Positions 1-8,349 of a stretch of DNA of 64,000 nt are shown here, in pieces. The first letter of the stretch is position 1. Each line of letters begins with the position of its first letter. Made by a program: the position numbers and the translations under genes. The stretch comes from an uncultured Dehalococcoidia bacterium (GTDB taxonomy: Bacteria; Chloroflexota; Dehalococcoidia; Lucifugimonadales; UBA3495): contig OY282565.1 in assembly GCA_958296445.1 (NCBI GenBank), forward strand, positions 847,936 through 911,935, read 5' to 3'. The notes under the pieces were generated by a model. It did not search any database, was not told the origin of the DNA, and saw only the letters and a list, made by a program, of their open reading frames with translations.

Positions 1-1
1 G

Positions 2-286
2 ATTGCCAGGGCCATCCAATCAGGCACGGCCACAGACGAAGAGCTGGACGACTTGCACGAATCCGACATCATCATATCCGACGACCAAAACCGCCACATA
101 GTAGTCGAGGTTTCGCTCACCGTTGATAATAGCGACATCGAGCGGGCGGCAAGGCGGGCCAACATTATGGCCGCCATATCGGGCGCCGAATCAATGCCGG
201 CTTTGGCAACCGACAACATCCCCGAACCCCAACAAACCCTAGCCGAAAGCCGCGGCGTAGCAGTTTTCATAATCCCAAACCGCTAA
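2..286 (+). CDS. C-terminal end of a probable PD-(D/E)XK-like nuclease (5' end outside window)
   Basis: The frame is open from the first bases of the window, so only the last ~94 residues are seen. The visible part has a beta strand rich in valine (HIVVEVSLTV) carrying Glu, then an Asp-Ile-Glu-Arg-Ala-Ala-Arg-Arg-Ala helix, then a strand ending in VFIIPN. This strand-helix-strand layout resembles the end of DUF3782-type restriction-like nuclease domains, where E(V/I)S/K precedes a helix of the form D-x-x-RA-x-RA. That assignment is by pattern only. It lies 16 bp upstream of a HEPN gene on the same strand. Confidence 0.5.
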   Translation: MARAIQSGTATDEELDDLHESDIIISDDQNRHIVVEVSLTVDNSDIERAARRANIMAAISGAESMPALATDNIPEPQQTLAESRGVAVFIIPNR

Positions 287-302
287 CCGCCCGAGGCAAA
301 CT

Positions 303-857
303 ATGGAACAAGACGCCTACGAAATTTTCACGCGGGCGCACCGGGTCTATATCAAAGGAATTCGCGCCGCCATCGCGGAACGCCTGCAATCGGCCTACGG
401 CGCCGATTGGTGGGAGCGCGGCGTCTTATCCGCCATAGGCGACAACCAGCGGGAAAACTTGGAGCGCGACCTGCAAAAAGGGCAGCCGGAAGATATGACG
501 GAGCTTCTGGATACCGCCCATTTCGCCCGCATCGTGGAGAAAAACCACGCCGCCGCCTTTTCCGGCGAGTTCACCAGCATTGACTATACATTGCAGTTGT
601 TCAGCCACCTTTCCGCAAGGCGAAACGAATGGGCCCACGTCCTAGACGCCCATTGGACGGCGCCGGACATAATGCAGTCAGTCCAGGCAATGCGCGAAAT
701 CCTGATTCCACTACGCCGCAGAGAAGCACTGGAGATTGACCGGTTGTTTCAGGACAACCTAGACCGGCAGGGAAGCATCCCGCAAGCAGTCTTGAACACC
801 CCGGGAGACCCGCCGCCCGCCCCCGACGACGACGCCCACCCGCTCCCGGCGGATTAA
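303..857 (+). CDS. Swt1-type HEPN domain protein, possibly truncated by an in-frame stop
   Basis: The 184-residue product has an all-helical HEPN look: an N-terminal helix, a W-W pair near residues 36-37, then RNEWAH at 107-112, which fits the R-x4-H motif of ribonuclease-type HEPN domains. Swt1-like HEPN domains often sit at the start of longer proteins in toxin or defence settings. Here the tail (from about residue 160) becomes proline-rich and ends at TAA 855-857. The same frame stays open afterwards and enters the next gene after 12 codons, so this may be the front half of a longer original gene. The function of this copy is unknown. Confidence 0.5.
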   Translation: MEQDAYEIFTRAHRVYIKGIRAAIAERLQSAYGADWWERGVLSAIGDNQRENLERDLQKGQPEDMTELLDTAHFARIVEKNHAAAFSGEFTSIDYTLQLFSHLSARRNEWAHVLDAHWTAPDIMQSVQAMREILIPLRRREALEIDRLFQDNLDRQGSIPQAVLNTPGDPPPAPDDDAHPLPAD

Positions 858-893
858 GCACTGCTGGGATTCTGGCGCACCCTAGAGTCTTAC

Positions 894-1637
894 TTGGCAG
901 TCGAGTCTGCCATATTGCCCCAGCAAGACGAGGAACGCAACAGAGAACTGGTCAGAGTGCAGGTCAGAATCACCAACACCGCCCCAGCCAGCGAAGGCAG
1001 ACCGGACATCAGATTCAGAAATGTAAGGCTGGACGTAACGGGAGCGGAAACTCGCAGTCGTTTAGACCGGGAACACTTGGAGCCGGGACAGACGGCAACA
1101 AGCGAATTCACCGTTGCCGCAAAAGGGCTGGCCTCCGTAGAATTTCGCGTATCCGGCGAAATTGACCAAGACAGGCTGTTTCAAGTGCGTCGGCGCAACA
1201 CCCTGCCCGATGAGATAGTCGCGCCCCTGCTGGAGCAGCTCCGAACTCAGTTCGAGGATGTGGGAATAGAGGAAGCTCTAACCAAAGTCATCGAAACGGT
1301 TGCCCGTATTCAACCCGATATGACACTGGCCGAAGTTTCCGCCCTCCGCAACGAACTGGAGCAACTTAAGCCGCTAATCGCAGAAAAGCGGCAAACCCTA
1401 GGCGGCCTTTTCAGAGAGTACCATATCAACCGGGAGTCGCCGCTGGGAGCGCCTTTGCGGGAAGTAATAATACTCCTTGAGGATTTGGAAACAAACAAGA
1501 TAACCGCGATGGACAACGCCATCAGCAACACTGATTTGGAATCAATCCGCGCCGTAGCCCACGATTTCGAGCAACTGCAAATCTCGGTGCTGCGGGTGCG
1601 GGAAACCATCAGGGAGCGGATGCGCCCCCACCGCTAA
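894..1637 (+). CDS. Unknown protein, beta-rich N-terminus and coiled-coil C-terminus; in frame with the HEPN gene
   Basis: No family recognised. The first ~100 residues alternate strands with charged loops (RVQVRITNT, DIRFRNVRLDV, VEFRVSG) like a beta-sandwich; residues ~110-247 are heptad-like helices rich in Glu, Leu and Arg. The assigned start is TTG at 894 with no convincing ribosome site. The 12 codons between the HEPN stop (855-857) and this start are open and read like protein (LLGFWRTLESYLAV), so the real product may begin upstream, or both pieces may once have formed one gene. The stop is at 1635-1637. Confidence 0.45.
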   Translation: MAVESAILPQQDEERNRELVRVQVRITNTAPASEGRPDIRFRNVRLDVTGAETRSRLDREHLEPGQTATSEFTVAAKGLASVEFRVSGEIDQDRLFQVRRRNTLPDEIVAPLLEQLRTQFEDVGIEEALTKVIETVARIQPDMTLAEVSALRNELEQLKPLIAEKRQTLGGLFREYHINRESPLGAPLREVIILLEDLETNKITAMDNAISNTDLESIRAVAHDFEQLQISVLRVRETIRERMRPHR

Positions 1638-1706
1638 CCCCCGCAGCTTGCCACCAACACCGCAGCTTGGTAGCATAGCCCCAATCCGCCACCGGGAGGC
1701 CGCGTT

Positions 1707-2498
1707 ATGGACTTGGGATTGACCGGCAGGGTAGCCGTCATCGGCGGCGGCAGCAAAGGGCTGGGCCGCGCCTGCGCCGATTCGCTCGCCCAAGAGGGCG
1801 CCACAGTCGTCATTTGCAGCCGCAACGCCCAAGAACTCGACGCCGCCGCCCAACAGATCCGCGCCGCCACCGGCGCCGAAGTCCTGGCCGTCCCCGGCGA
1901 CCTCTCCCAACTGGACGACATCCAACGGCTGATCCAGTCCGCCGTTGACCGCTACGGGCGGCTCGACATCCTAGTCGCCAACTCCGGCGGCCCCCCGGAA
2001 GGCCGGGCAGTGGACACCGACGAGGAAACCTGGAGCCGCGCTATGGATATGGCCCTGTCCTTTTTCATCCGCATGGGCCGCGAATCCACCCCCTATATGC
2101 GCCAGCGCCAATGGGGCCGCATCGTCAACATCCTAGCCTCCACCGTCTACCAGCCCATAGACAACCTAGTCACCTCCGGCGTCACCCGTATGGGCGCCGT
2201 CGCCTACGCCAAGAGCCTAGCCGACGAAGTAGGGCGCGACAACATTCTCGTCAACAACGTCGCCCCCGGATTCCTGATGACCGAGCGAATGCGCCACATA
2301 TTCGACACCCGCTCCCGCGAAACCGGCCAAGACATAGAATCGGTGCTACAAGCCCGCGCCTCCGCCATCCCGGTAGGCCGCTTTGGCCGCCCCGATGAGC
2401 TAGGCGATTTCGTAACCTACCTATGCTCCGACAAAAACACCTACGTCACCGGCACAACCATCCTAGTTGACGGCGGCGTAGTCCGCTCAGTAATGTAG
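1707..2498 (+). CDS. Short-chain dehydrogenase/reductase, atypical active site
   Basis: A 263-residue SDR with the Rossmann motif GGGSKGLG at 13-20 and the nucleotide-loop motif ANSGGPP at about 90, in place of the usual NAG. The catalytic serine region (NILAST) is present. Where classical SDRs have Tyr-x-x-x-Lys, this protein reads NLVTSGVTRMG, so both catalytic Tyr and Lys appear absent. This matches a known subgroup annotated as 3-oxoacyl-ACP reductase-like with NSGGPP motifs and serine or asparagine replacing Tyr. It is likely NAD(P)-binding, but its substrate and even its reductase activity are uncertain. ATG 1707 is preceded by GGGAGG. Confidence 0.85.
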   Translation: MDLGLTGRVAVIGGGSKGLGRACADSLAQEGATVVICSRNAQELDAAAQQIRAATGAEVLAVPGDLSQLDDIQRLIQSAVDRYGRLDILVANSGGPPEGRAVDTDEETWSRAMDMALSFFIRMGRESTPYMRQRQWGRIVNILASTVYQPIDNLVTSGVTRMGAVAYAKSLADEVGRDNILVNNVAPGFLMTERMRHIFDTRSRETGQDIESVLQARASAIPVGRFGRPDELGDFVTYLCSDKNTYVTGTTILVDGGVVRSVM

Positions 2499-2504
2499 CC
2501 CCGG

Positions 2505-2616
2505 TTTTCAACGCAAAGAGCGCAAAGAACGCGCAGAGAGCGCCGAGGATTATGGTATTGAATCCAACCCTCTGCGCCCTCTGCAAAAACTCCGCGCCCT
2601 CTGCGCTAAGAAAACC
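2505..2616. repeat. Inverted repeat made of CGCAAAGA/CTCTGCG units
   Basis: Between two convergent 3' ends. The left arm has repeated GCAAAGAGC and GCAGAGAGC words, and the right arm has CTCTGCGCCC and CTCTGCGCTAAG words, so the whole can fold on itself. The same word family flanks the GxxExxY gene near 52.1-52.6 kb; this copy holds no gene. Confidence 0.6.
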
Positions 2617-2618
2617 CC

Positions 2619-3341
2619 CTACCCCTTAAGGTTCTGGTCAAACCAAGCCAGCGCCTTAGCCCAAGCATCCTGCGCCGCCTCCGCGCGGTAGCTGCCCCTG
2701 GCCTCGCAGTGGAAGCCGTGGCCCGCCCCGGCGTACTGGTGGAACTCGTGCGCCTTGCCTAGACGGGTCATTTCCGCGTCTATCTCGTTCACGAAATCCG
2801 GCGTCGGATTAGCGTCCTCCTCCCCGAACAGCCCCAGCACCGGACAATTGATATTGCCCGTCTGCTCCAGCGGCGTCGCGCCGTCGCCCAGGGCCACACC
2901 GATATTGCCCCCGTAGAACACCACCGAAGCCGACAGATCGGCAATGTTGCACGCCGCCAGATAAGACACCCGCCCGCCGAAGCAGAACCCGACAATCCCT
3001 ATCTTGCCGTTGACAAAGGACTGCCCCTTCAGATAATTCACCGCCGCGTTCACATCGGCCAGTATCCCCGCGTCGGTGCACTGCTGCATCCGCCCGACCG
3101 CCGTCTGCAACTCCTCATGCAGCCCGGCGATCATCGTCCCCTGCCTATGGAACATAGCCGGAGCCAGCCCCACATACCCCTGCGACGGCAGCCGGTCGGC
3201 AACCGCCTGAATGTGCGAATTCACCCCCCAAATCTCCTGAATCACCACAACCGCCGGATGGCTCCCGTCTCCCTCCGGTTGCGTAAGATACCCCTCCATA
3301 CTGCCGCCATCAACATCAATATCAACCCAGCTCGCCGGCAT
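2619..3341 (-). CDS. Dienelactone hydrolase family protein
   Basis: A 240-residue alpha/beta hydrolase with a cysteine nucleophile. Visible residues are Glu36 (QEIWG), Cys120 in GFCFGG, Asp176 in GEEDANPT and His208 in GAGHGF, the order expected for carboxymethylenebutenolidase-type enzymes. No signal peptide is seen, so it is cytosolic. The ATG at 3341 is preceded on its strand by AGGAGG, supporting the start. Family members open cyclic esters (dienelactones) in aromatic breakdown, but many paralogues act on other esters; no catechol pathway genes are nearby, so the substrate is open. Confidence 0.9.
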   Translation of the reverse strand: MPASWVDIDVDGGSMEGYLTQPEGDGSHPAVVVIQEIWGVNSHIQAVADRLPSQGYVGLAPAMFHRQGTMIAGLHEELQTAVGRMQQCTDAGILADVNAAVNYLKGQSFVNGKIGIVGFCFGGRVSYLAACNIADLSASVVFYGGNIGVALGDGATPLEQTGNINCPVLGLFGEEDANPTPDFVNEIDAEMTRLGKAHEFHQYAGAGHGFHCEARGSYRAEAAQDAWAKALAWFDQNLKG

Positions 3342-3471
3342 AGCAAACCTCCTGCCCGTTAATGTTGTGTAACCCCCAAAATTCTACCACGCCCCCGCAA
3401 CCCACACCCCCCCAACTGTCACTCTGGTACTCTTAACGTACTCTGGAATTGCCGTTGTGATTACGCCCCGC

Positions 3472-3500
3472 GCCGTCATTCCCGCGAAAGCGGGAATCCA
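3472..3500. repeat. REP-like palindrome
   Basis: GTCATTCCCGCGAAAGCGGGAATCC is a near-perfect palindrome. Variants recur at 7083-7110 and inside each unit of the 53.8-54.7 kb array. Confidence 0.8.
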
Positions 3501-3521
3501 GACGCTCCGGTGCCAGCAGTG

Positions 3522-3760
3522 TTTCCCAACCGTAGGGGCGCACAGCCGTGCGCCCGCGCCTCCCCCACCGCCCGGGTATTTCGGTTCGTACCCTGATTGT
3601 CTGAATCAGGATTTCCCAACCGTAGGGGCGCACAGCCGTGCGCCCGCGCCTCCCCCACCGCCCGGGTATTTCGGTTCTTATCCTGATTATCTGAATCAGG
3701 ATTCCCAAGATTTCCCAACCGTAGGGGCGCACAGCCGTGCGCCCACGCCTCCCCCATCCC
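3522..3760. repeat. Three tandem 90-99 bp units with GC-rich palindromes
   Basis: Units start at 3522, 3612 and 3711 with TTTCCCAACCGTAGGGGCGC. Each contains GGGCGCACAGCCGTGCGCCC, a strong hairpin; the first two also contain CCTGATT-N-TCTGAATCAGG, a second palindrome. The third unit is preceded by 9 extra bases. No gene is supported in 3360-3800; the open frames here are products of the repeat. Confidence 0.85.
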
Positions 3761-3802
3761 GAAAATCCCACAATCCGGCAAACCCCGACTCAGACAAATA
3801 AC

Positions 3803-5233
3803 CTACCCCCCCACCACCGCCGGCCGACGCCCCAACGACGGCGACACCCCCTCATAAGCCGCCCCGGCCTGAAACAGCAGCTCCTCCCGGAACCCCGCCG
3901 CGATCAGCTGCAACCCGATAGGCAACCCATCCCGGTTCAGCCCGCAAGGCAGCGTTATCGCCGGATGCCCCGTAGCGTTCAGCGGGCTGGTATTGCGCGA
4001 CACCAGCCCCGAACCCGCCCCGCGAACCCTATGCCTTTCGCCGCAATGCTCGACATACGCCGCGTCTATCCGCGGGGCGCACAGCGGCGTAGTCGGCGTC
4101 ACCAGCAAATCCACCCCCTGCAACACCCGGGCGTACTCCTCCTGAATCAGCCGTTGCGCCTTCATCGCTTTGGAATAATGGTGGCCCAGCACGAACTGCC
4201 CGCCCAGCGTGCGATACAGCACATCCGGCCCGTAATCCTCCCTGCTGGCCCGCAGGAACGGCTCGTGAGTCACGATAGCGTCCGACATCGCCGCCATCCG
4301 AACCGCCCCGATATACTTCATCGCTGGCAGCTCCACCGGAACCGCCACCGCCCCCAGCTCCTCCAGCGCAACGATCGCCCGCCGCACCGCATCCTCCACA
4401 TCCGGCTCCAAGTCCTCGTAATAGTAATTGGAAGGCACGCCCAGCCGCAGCCCCCGCACCCCCCGGCCCAGCCCCGCCGTATAGTCGGGAACCGGCACCG
4501 GCACCGTGCTAGGATCCAGCGGGTCATACCCCGCCAGCGCCTGCAACATAATCGCGCTGTCCGCCACCGAGCGGGTCATCGGCCCGATATGGTCGCCGTT
4601 AAAGCTGGTCACCAGCAGCCCCCGCTGGCTCACCCGCCCGAAAGTCTGCTTCAGCCCCACCACCCCGCAGAACGCCCCCGGCAGCCGCACCGAGCCGCCC
4701 AAATCCGTTCCCAGCGACGCGAAAGTCACCTCGGCGGCCACATTGGCCCCGCCCCCGCCGCTTGACCCGCCGGGGATATGCTCCGTAGCCCACGGATTGC
4801 GAACCGCCCCAAAATGAGGATTGTTCGACGTAGCCCCCGCGGCGAATTCCTCCAGATTCTCCTTGCCCAGAATCACCGCCCCCGCCGCCCTACAGCGCCG
4901 CACCACCTCCGCGTCTTCCTCCGGCACATTATCCGCCAGCACCTTGGTTCCCAGCGTAGTGCGGATGCCCGCCGTCGCCAGATTATCCTTGATGCCGATA
5001 GGTATGCCCTGCAACGGCCCCTTATACTCGCCCCTAGCGATGGCCTGCTCTTCCTCCCGCGCCTGCGCCATAGCCTGCTCGCCCAGCAGCGTGATAAAAG
5101 TATTCAGCCTCGGCTGCATCGCCCCCGCGTGATTCAGCGCCGCCTCCGTAAGCTCCACCGGCGACACCTCCCCCGCCCGAATCCGCGGCGCCAGCTCCGA
5201 AATAGTGGATGACAGCAGTTCGTGCCCGGCCAT
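3803..5233 (-). CDS. Amidase signature family hydrolase
   Basis: A 476-residue amidase with the Ser-cisSer-Lys triad: Lys82 in GIKDN, Ser157 in PGGSSGGG and Ser181 in DLGGSVR. The length and lack of a tRNA-binding tail argue for a small-molecule amidase (AtzE/AtzF or allophanate hydrolase-like) rather than GatA. Just upstream on the same strand is a 71-residue AtzG-like small protein, the usual partner of AtzE-type amidases. The start at 5233 is chosen because it is the ATG that opens the full frame; four more ATGs upstream belong to short copies of this gene start (see 5234-5481). The substrate is unknown. Confidence 0.9.
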   Translation of the reverse strand: MAGHELLSSTISELAPRIRAGEVSPVELTEAALNHAGAMQPRLNTFITLLGEQAMAQAREEEQAIARGEYKGPLQGIPIGIKDNLATAGIRTTLGTKVLADNVPEEDAEVVRRCRAAGAVILGKENLEEFAAGATSNNPHFGAVRNPWATEHIPGGSSGGGGANVAAEVTFASLGTDLGGSVRLPGAFCGVVGLKQTFGRVSQRGLLVTSFNGDHIGPMTRSVADSAIMLQALAGYDPLDPSTVPVPVPDYTAGLGRGVRGLRLGVPSNYYYEDLEPDVEDAVRRAIVALEELGAVAVPVELPAMKYIGAVRMAAMSDAIVTHEPFLRASREDYGPDVLYRTLGGQFVLGHHYSKAMKAQRLIQEEYARVLQGVDLLVTPTTPLCAPRIDAAYVEHCGERHRVRGAGSGLVSRNTSPLNATGHPAITLPCGLNRDGLPIGLQLIAAGFREELLFQAGAAYEGVSPSLGRRPAVVGG

Positions 5234-5481
5234 AATTACTCACCCCCTTGCCCCAACGCCGAAATAGTGGATGACAGCAGTTCGCGCCCGGCCATAACTA
5301 CTCACCCCCTTGCCCCAACGCCGAAATAGTGGATGACAGCAGTTCACGCCCGGCCATAATTACTCACCCCCTTGCCCCAACGCCGAAATAGCGAATGACA
5401 GCAGTTCCAGCCCGGCCATAACTACTCACCCCCTTGCCCCAACGCCGAAATAGTGGATGACAGCAGTTCACGCCCGGCCAT
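5234..5481 (-). repeat. Four 62-bp tandem copies of the amidase start region, each a 19-codon minicistron
   Basis: ATG codons on the minus strand end at 5295, 5357, 5419 and 5481, exactly 62 bp apart and in register with the real start at 5233. Each unit reads M-A-G-(R or similar)-E-L-L-S-S-T-I-S, the first 12 residues of the amidase, then A-L-G-Q-G-G-E and a stop, which is the tail of the upstream small gene (S-A-S-G-Q-G-G-E). Each unit has GGGGGTGAG as a ribosome site just before the next ATG. The unit is thus a repeated copy of the intercistronic junction and would place four short translated frames ahead of the amidase. Confidence 0.9.
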
Positions 5482-5483
5482 AA

Positions 5484-5699
5484 TTACTCCCCCCCTTGCC
5501 CCGACGCCGACTCATCGCCCGACGGCATCCGCAGCAGCCGCCCCGACATAACGCCGGAAAGCTCCAAATCGTCCAATACCGCCAGTTGCGCCAGATAAAA
5601 ATCAATTTCCGGCCGCACCAGCTCCAGCTCCTCCGCCGAAAGCTCAAACCCGTTGTAATCCCGGATAATTCCCTGCAAAGTCTCATCAGAAACCCGCAT
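5484..5699 (-). CDS. AtzG/GatC-like small amidase partner
   Basis: A 71-residue acidic helical protein (two helices, residues ~5-15 and ~20-45) with the general plan of AtzG or GatC proteins that stabilise amidase partners. It precedes the amidase in the same direction, separated only by the junction repeats, which supports a partner role. The ATG at 5699 follows GGAGGCC on its strand. Its last residues (GQGGE) are the part copied in the downstream 62-bp units. Confidence 0.6.
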   Translation of the reverse strand: MRVSDETLQGIIRDYNGFELSAEELELVRPEIDFYLAQLAVLDDLELSGVMSGRLLRMPSGDESASGQGGE

Positions 5700-5814
5700 A
5701 CGGCCTCCCTCCCATCAATATCCCCCCACCACACCCCACGCCCGCCCCCATCCTAAGCCAGCCGCCCCCCAAACGCAAACCCACCCCCCCCAAAACCCCC
5801 ACCGTCCACCCCCA

Positions 5815-6080
5815 AAAAATCCCCACCCCCTCCAGCCCAAGCCCAAGCCGGGCGCGTCCCCACGAACCCCCACCCCCTCCAGCCCAAACCCGCGTCCACC
5901 CCAAAAAATCCCCTCCCCCCTCCAGCCCAAGCCCAAGCCGGGCGCGTCCCCACGAACCCCCACCCCCTCCAGCCCAAACCCGCGTCCACCCCAAAAAACT
6001 CCCACCCCCTCCAGCCCAAGCCCAAGCCTGGCGCGTCCCCTCCACCCCCTCCAGCCCAAACCCGCGTCCACCCCAAAAAA
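5815..6080. repeat. Tandem C-rich repeat, about 90-bp period
   Basis: About three units, keyed by GGGCGCGTCCCCACGAACCC at 5850 and 5940 and a shorter variant near 6029; each unit has two CACCCCCTCCAGCCCAA words. Confidence 0.85.
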
Positions 6081-6547
6081 TCCCCTCCCCCACCGGGGGA
6101 GGGTTAGGGTGGGGGCGTCCCCCATTTGATGACACCCGCCCCTTGCCAACCCCGAATACCACCCCCTAACATAGATCTATCAACTCCAAACCAAATCCCC
6201 TCCCCCACCGGGGGAGGGCTAGGGTGGGGGCGTCCCCCATCCCTTTGATAACACCCATCCCTTGCCAACCCCAAGCACCTCGCCCACCCCGCCCACCAAG
6301 CCCAAATGGGAGAAAACGGGGGAAAATGGGAGTGAAATCAAAAAAAATCCCGCCCAACCCAGAAAAAATTGCGAAATCCCCCTAGCCCCCCTAAACGACC
6401 CCAGCCCCTTTACAGCCGAATACGCAGACAAACGCAACCCCTTTTGTCCTCCTGAGCGCCCCCTTTGTCACCCTGAGCAAAGCGAAGGGTCTCACCGCTC
6501 AAGCCGGGATTCTTCCCTTGTCCCACCCTTTTATTTGTGGCGCAACC

Positions 6548-6617
6548 GTCTGAATCAGGATTCGCCGGATTAGAAAAATCCCGAAAATCCGCTAATCCTG
6601 AAAATCCTGATTCAGAC
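6548..6617. repeat. TCTGAATCAGGATT hairpin element
   Basis: Begins GTCTGAATCAGGATTCGCCG and ends AATCCTGATTCAGAC, so the ends are inverted repeats around a core of ATCCCGAAAATCC-type words. Related copies: 7434-7502, 7803-7870, 13884-13972, 26701-26760, 27206-27290, and a partial one at 6738-6785. Confidence 0.85.
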
Positions 6618-7433
6618 AAATAGCCGAAGTAATTTCGCAATTTTCTCCAGCCAGCCCGCCCAGCCAACCCGAATGTCCGAAAAAGTCCGAAAATGTCCGG
6701 GAAATCAAAAAAGCCCGCCCCCCGGAGCCGACCCCTTATCAGGATTCGCCGGATTAGAAAAATCCCGAAAACCCTGATTCAGACAAACAGCGAAAGCAAT
6801 TCCCCTATTTCCTCCAACCAGCCCAAATGTCCGAAAAGTCCGAAAATGTCCGGTAAATCAAAAAAATCCCGCCCCGAAGCCCGACCCCTTACGCCCGACC
6901 CCGCAAACCCTCCGCCGCCGCATCAACGCCCGACCCCAAGCGCAAACCCGCGCCCATCAATTTGATGACACCCGCCCCTTGCCAACCCCGAATACCACCC
7001 CCTAACATAGATCTATCAACCCAAGCAACCCGCCGCATTCCTAACATACGCCGGAACTGCCGCCGTGATTGCGCCCCGGCGCCGTCATTCCCGCGAAAGC
7101 GGGAATCCACAGCCCCGGCCCAATACGGCCTTTGCTCACACCGGAGCATCTGGCCCCCCGCTTTCGCAAGAATGACGGGATGATTCCGACAACATCAACA
7201 CACGCTAAGAACACCCACCCCGCCGCCAAGCCCAAATGAGAGAGAAATCAAAAAATCCCGCCAACCCAGAAAAAATTGCGAAATCCCCCAAGCCACCCCA
7301 AGCCACCCCAGCCCCTTTACAGTCGAATACGCAGACAAACGCAACCCCTTTGCCCCCCTGAGCAAAGCGAAGGGTCTCACCGCTCAAGCCGCGATTCTTC
7401 CCTTATCCCAGCCTTTTATTTGTGGCGCAACCA

Positions 7434-7502
7434 TCTGAATCAGGATTCGCCGGATTAGAAAAATCCCGAAAATCCAATAATCCCGAAAATCCTGATTCAG
7501 AC
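7434..7502. repeat. TCTGAATCAGGATT hairpin element
   Basis: Same inverted-repeat ends as the 6548-6617 element, core slightly diverged. Confidence 0.85.
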
Positions 7503-7802
7503 AAATAGCCGAAGCAATTTCGCAATTTCCCCCCACCAGCCCCACCAGCCAACCCGAATGTCCGAAAAAGTCCGAAAATGTCCGGGAAATCAAAAAAATC
7601 TCGCCCCTCGGAAGCGCGACCCCTTACGCGCGAACCCCAAACCATCCGCCGTAGCATCAACGCCCGCCGCCGCAAACCCTCCCAGCCCCTACCCGACAAT
7701 CGCCAAATCCCCTTGCCCCCTAAGCAACCCCAGCCCCTTTACAGCCGAATACGCAGATAAACGCAATCCCCTCGTCCCAGCCTTTTATTTATGGCGCAAC
7801 CA

Positions 7803-7870
7803 TCTGAATCAGGATTCGCCGGATTAGAAACATCCCGAAAATCCGCTAATCCCGAAAATCCTGATTCAGA
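7803..7870. repeat. TCTGAATCAGGATT hairpin element
   Basis: Same family, in the repeat desert. Confidence 0.85.
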
Positions 7871-8349
7871 CAAACAGCGAAAGCAATTTCGCAATTCCCC
7901 CCAGCCAACCCAAATGTCCAGGAATGTCCGAAAATGTCCGGGAAATCAAAAAAATCCCGCCCCCGCAAGCGACCCCTTCCCCCTCCAGAGCAGAGCCAAG
8001 CCGGGGGCGTCCCCCATCCCTTTGACAACACCCATCCCTTGCCAACCCCAAGCAACCCACCCACCCCGCCCACCAAACCCAAATGGGAGAAAACGGGGGA
8101 AAATGGGAGTGAAATCAAAAAAAATCCCGCCCAACCCAGAAAAAATTGCGAAATCCCCCTAGCCCCCCCGCCCCCCCGCCCAGAGTGCCAGCCAGCGCAA
8201 ACAATTCCGCAATTTCGCCATCCCCCATACCGCAACAAGTATTACAATTCCGCCCCAAGCCTAGTATCATTAGCCCTCGAGTAACCGCCCTTAACTAACT
8301 GCACGGCGCAAGGGCCAAACCGCAATACGGCATTCCGCCGGAGGAGAGC

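Larger units (their letters stand above)
5700..8335. repeat. 2.6-kb gene desert built from a mosaic of repeats
   Basis: No convincing gene in either strand. Contents in order: C-rich tandem units (5815-6080); two copies of a CTCCCCCACCGGGGGAGGG hairpin followed by GGGTGGGGGCGTCCCCCAT (about 6085-6125 and 6196-6240); a block with AAATGGGAGAAAACGGGG and GCGAAATCCCCCTAGCC (about 6300-6390), copied at 8075-8165 and partly at 7230-7300; the block CAGCCCCTTTACAGCCGAATA (6402, 7310, 7731); copies of GTCCGAAAATGTCCGG followed by AAATCAAAAAA (6687, 6838, 7571, 7928); four TCTGAATCAGGATT hairpins; and a REP-like palindrome at 7083. Predicted frames here are glycine- or proline-rich artefacts. Confidence 0.8.

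Noticed and set aside
5686..6162. Glycine/tryptophan-rich proteins in the C-rich repeat
   Set aside because: Low-complexity translation of the tandem repeat in several frames at once, no ribosome site.
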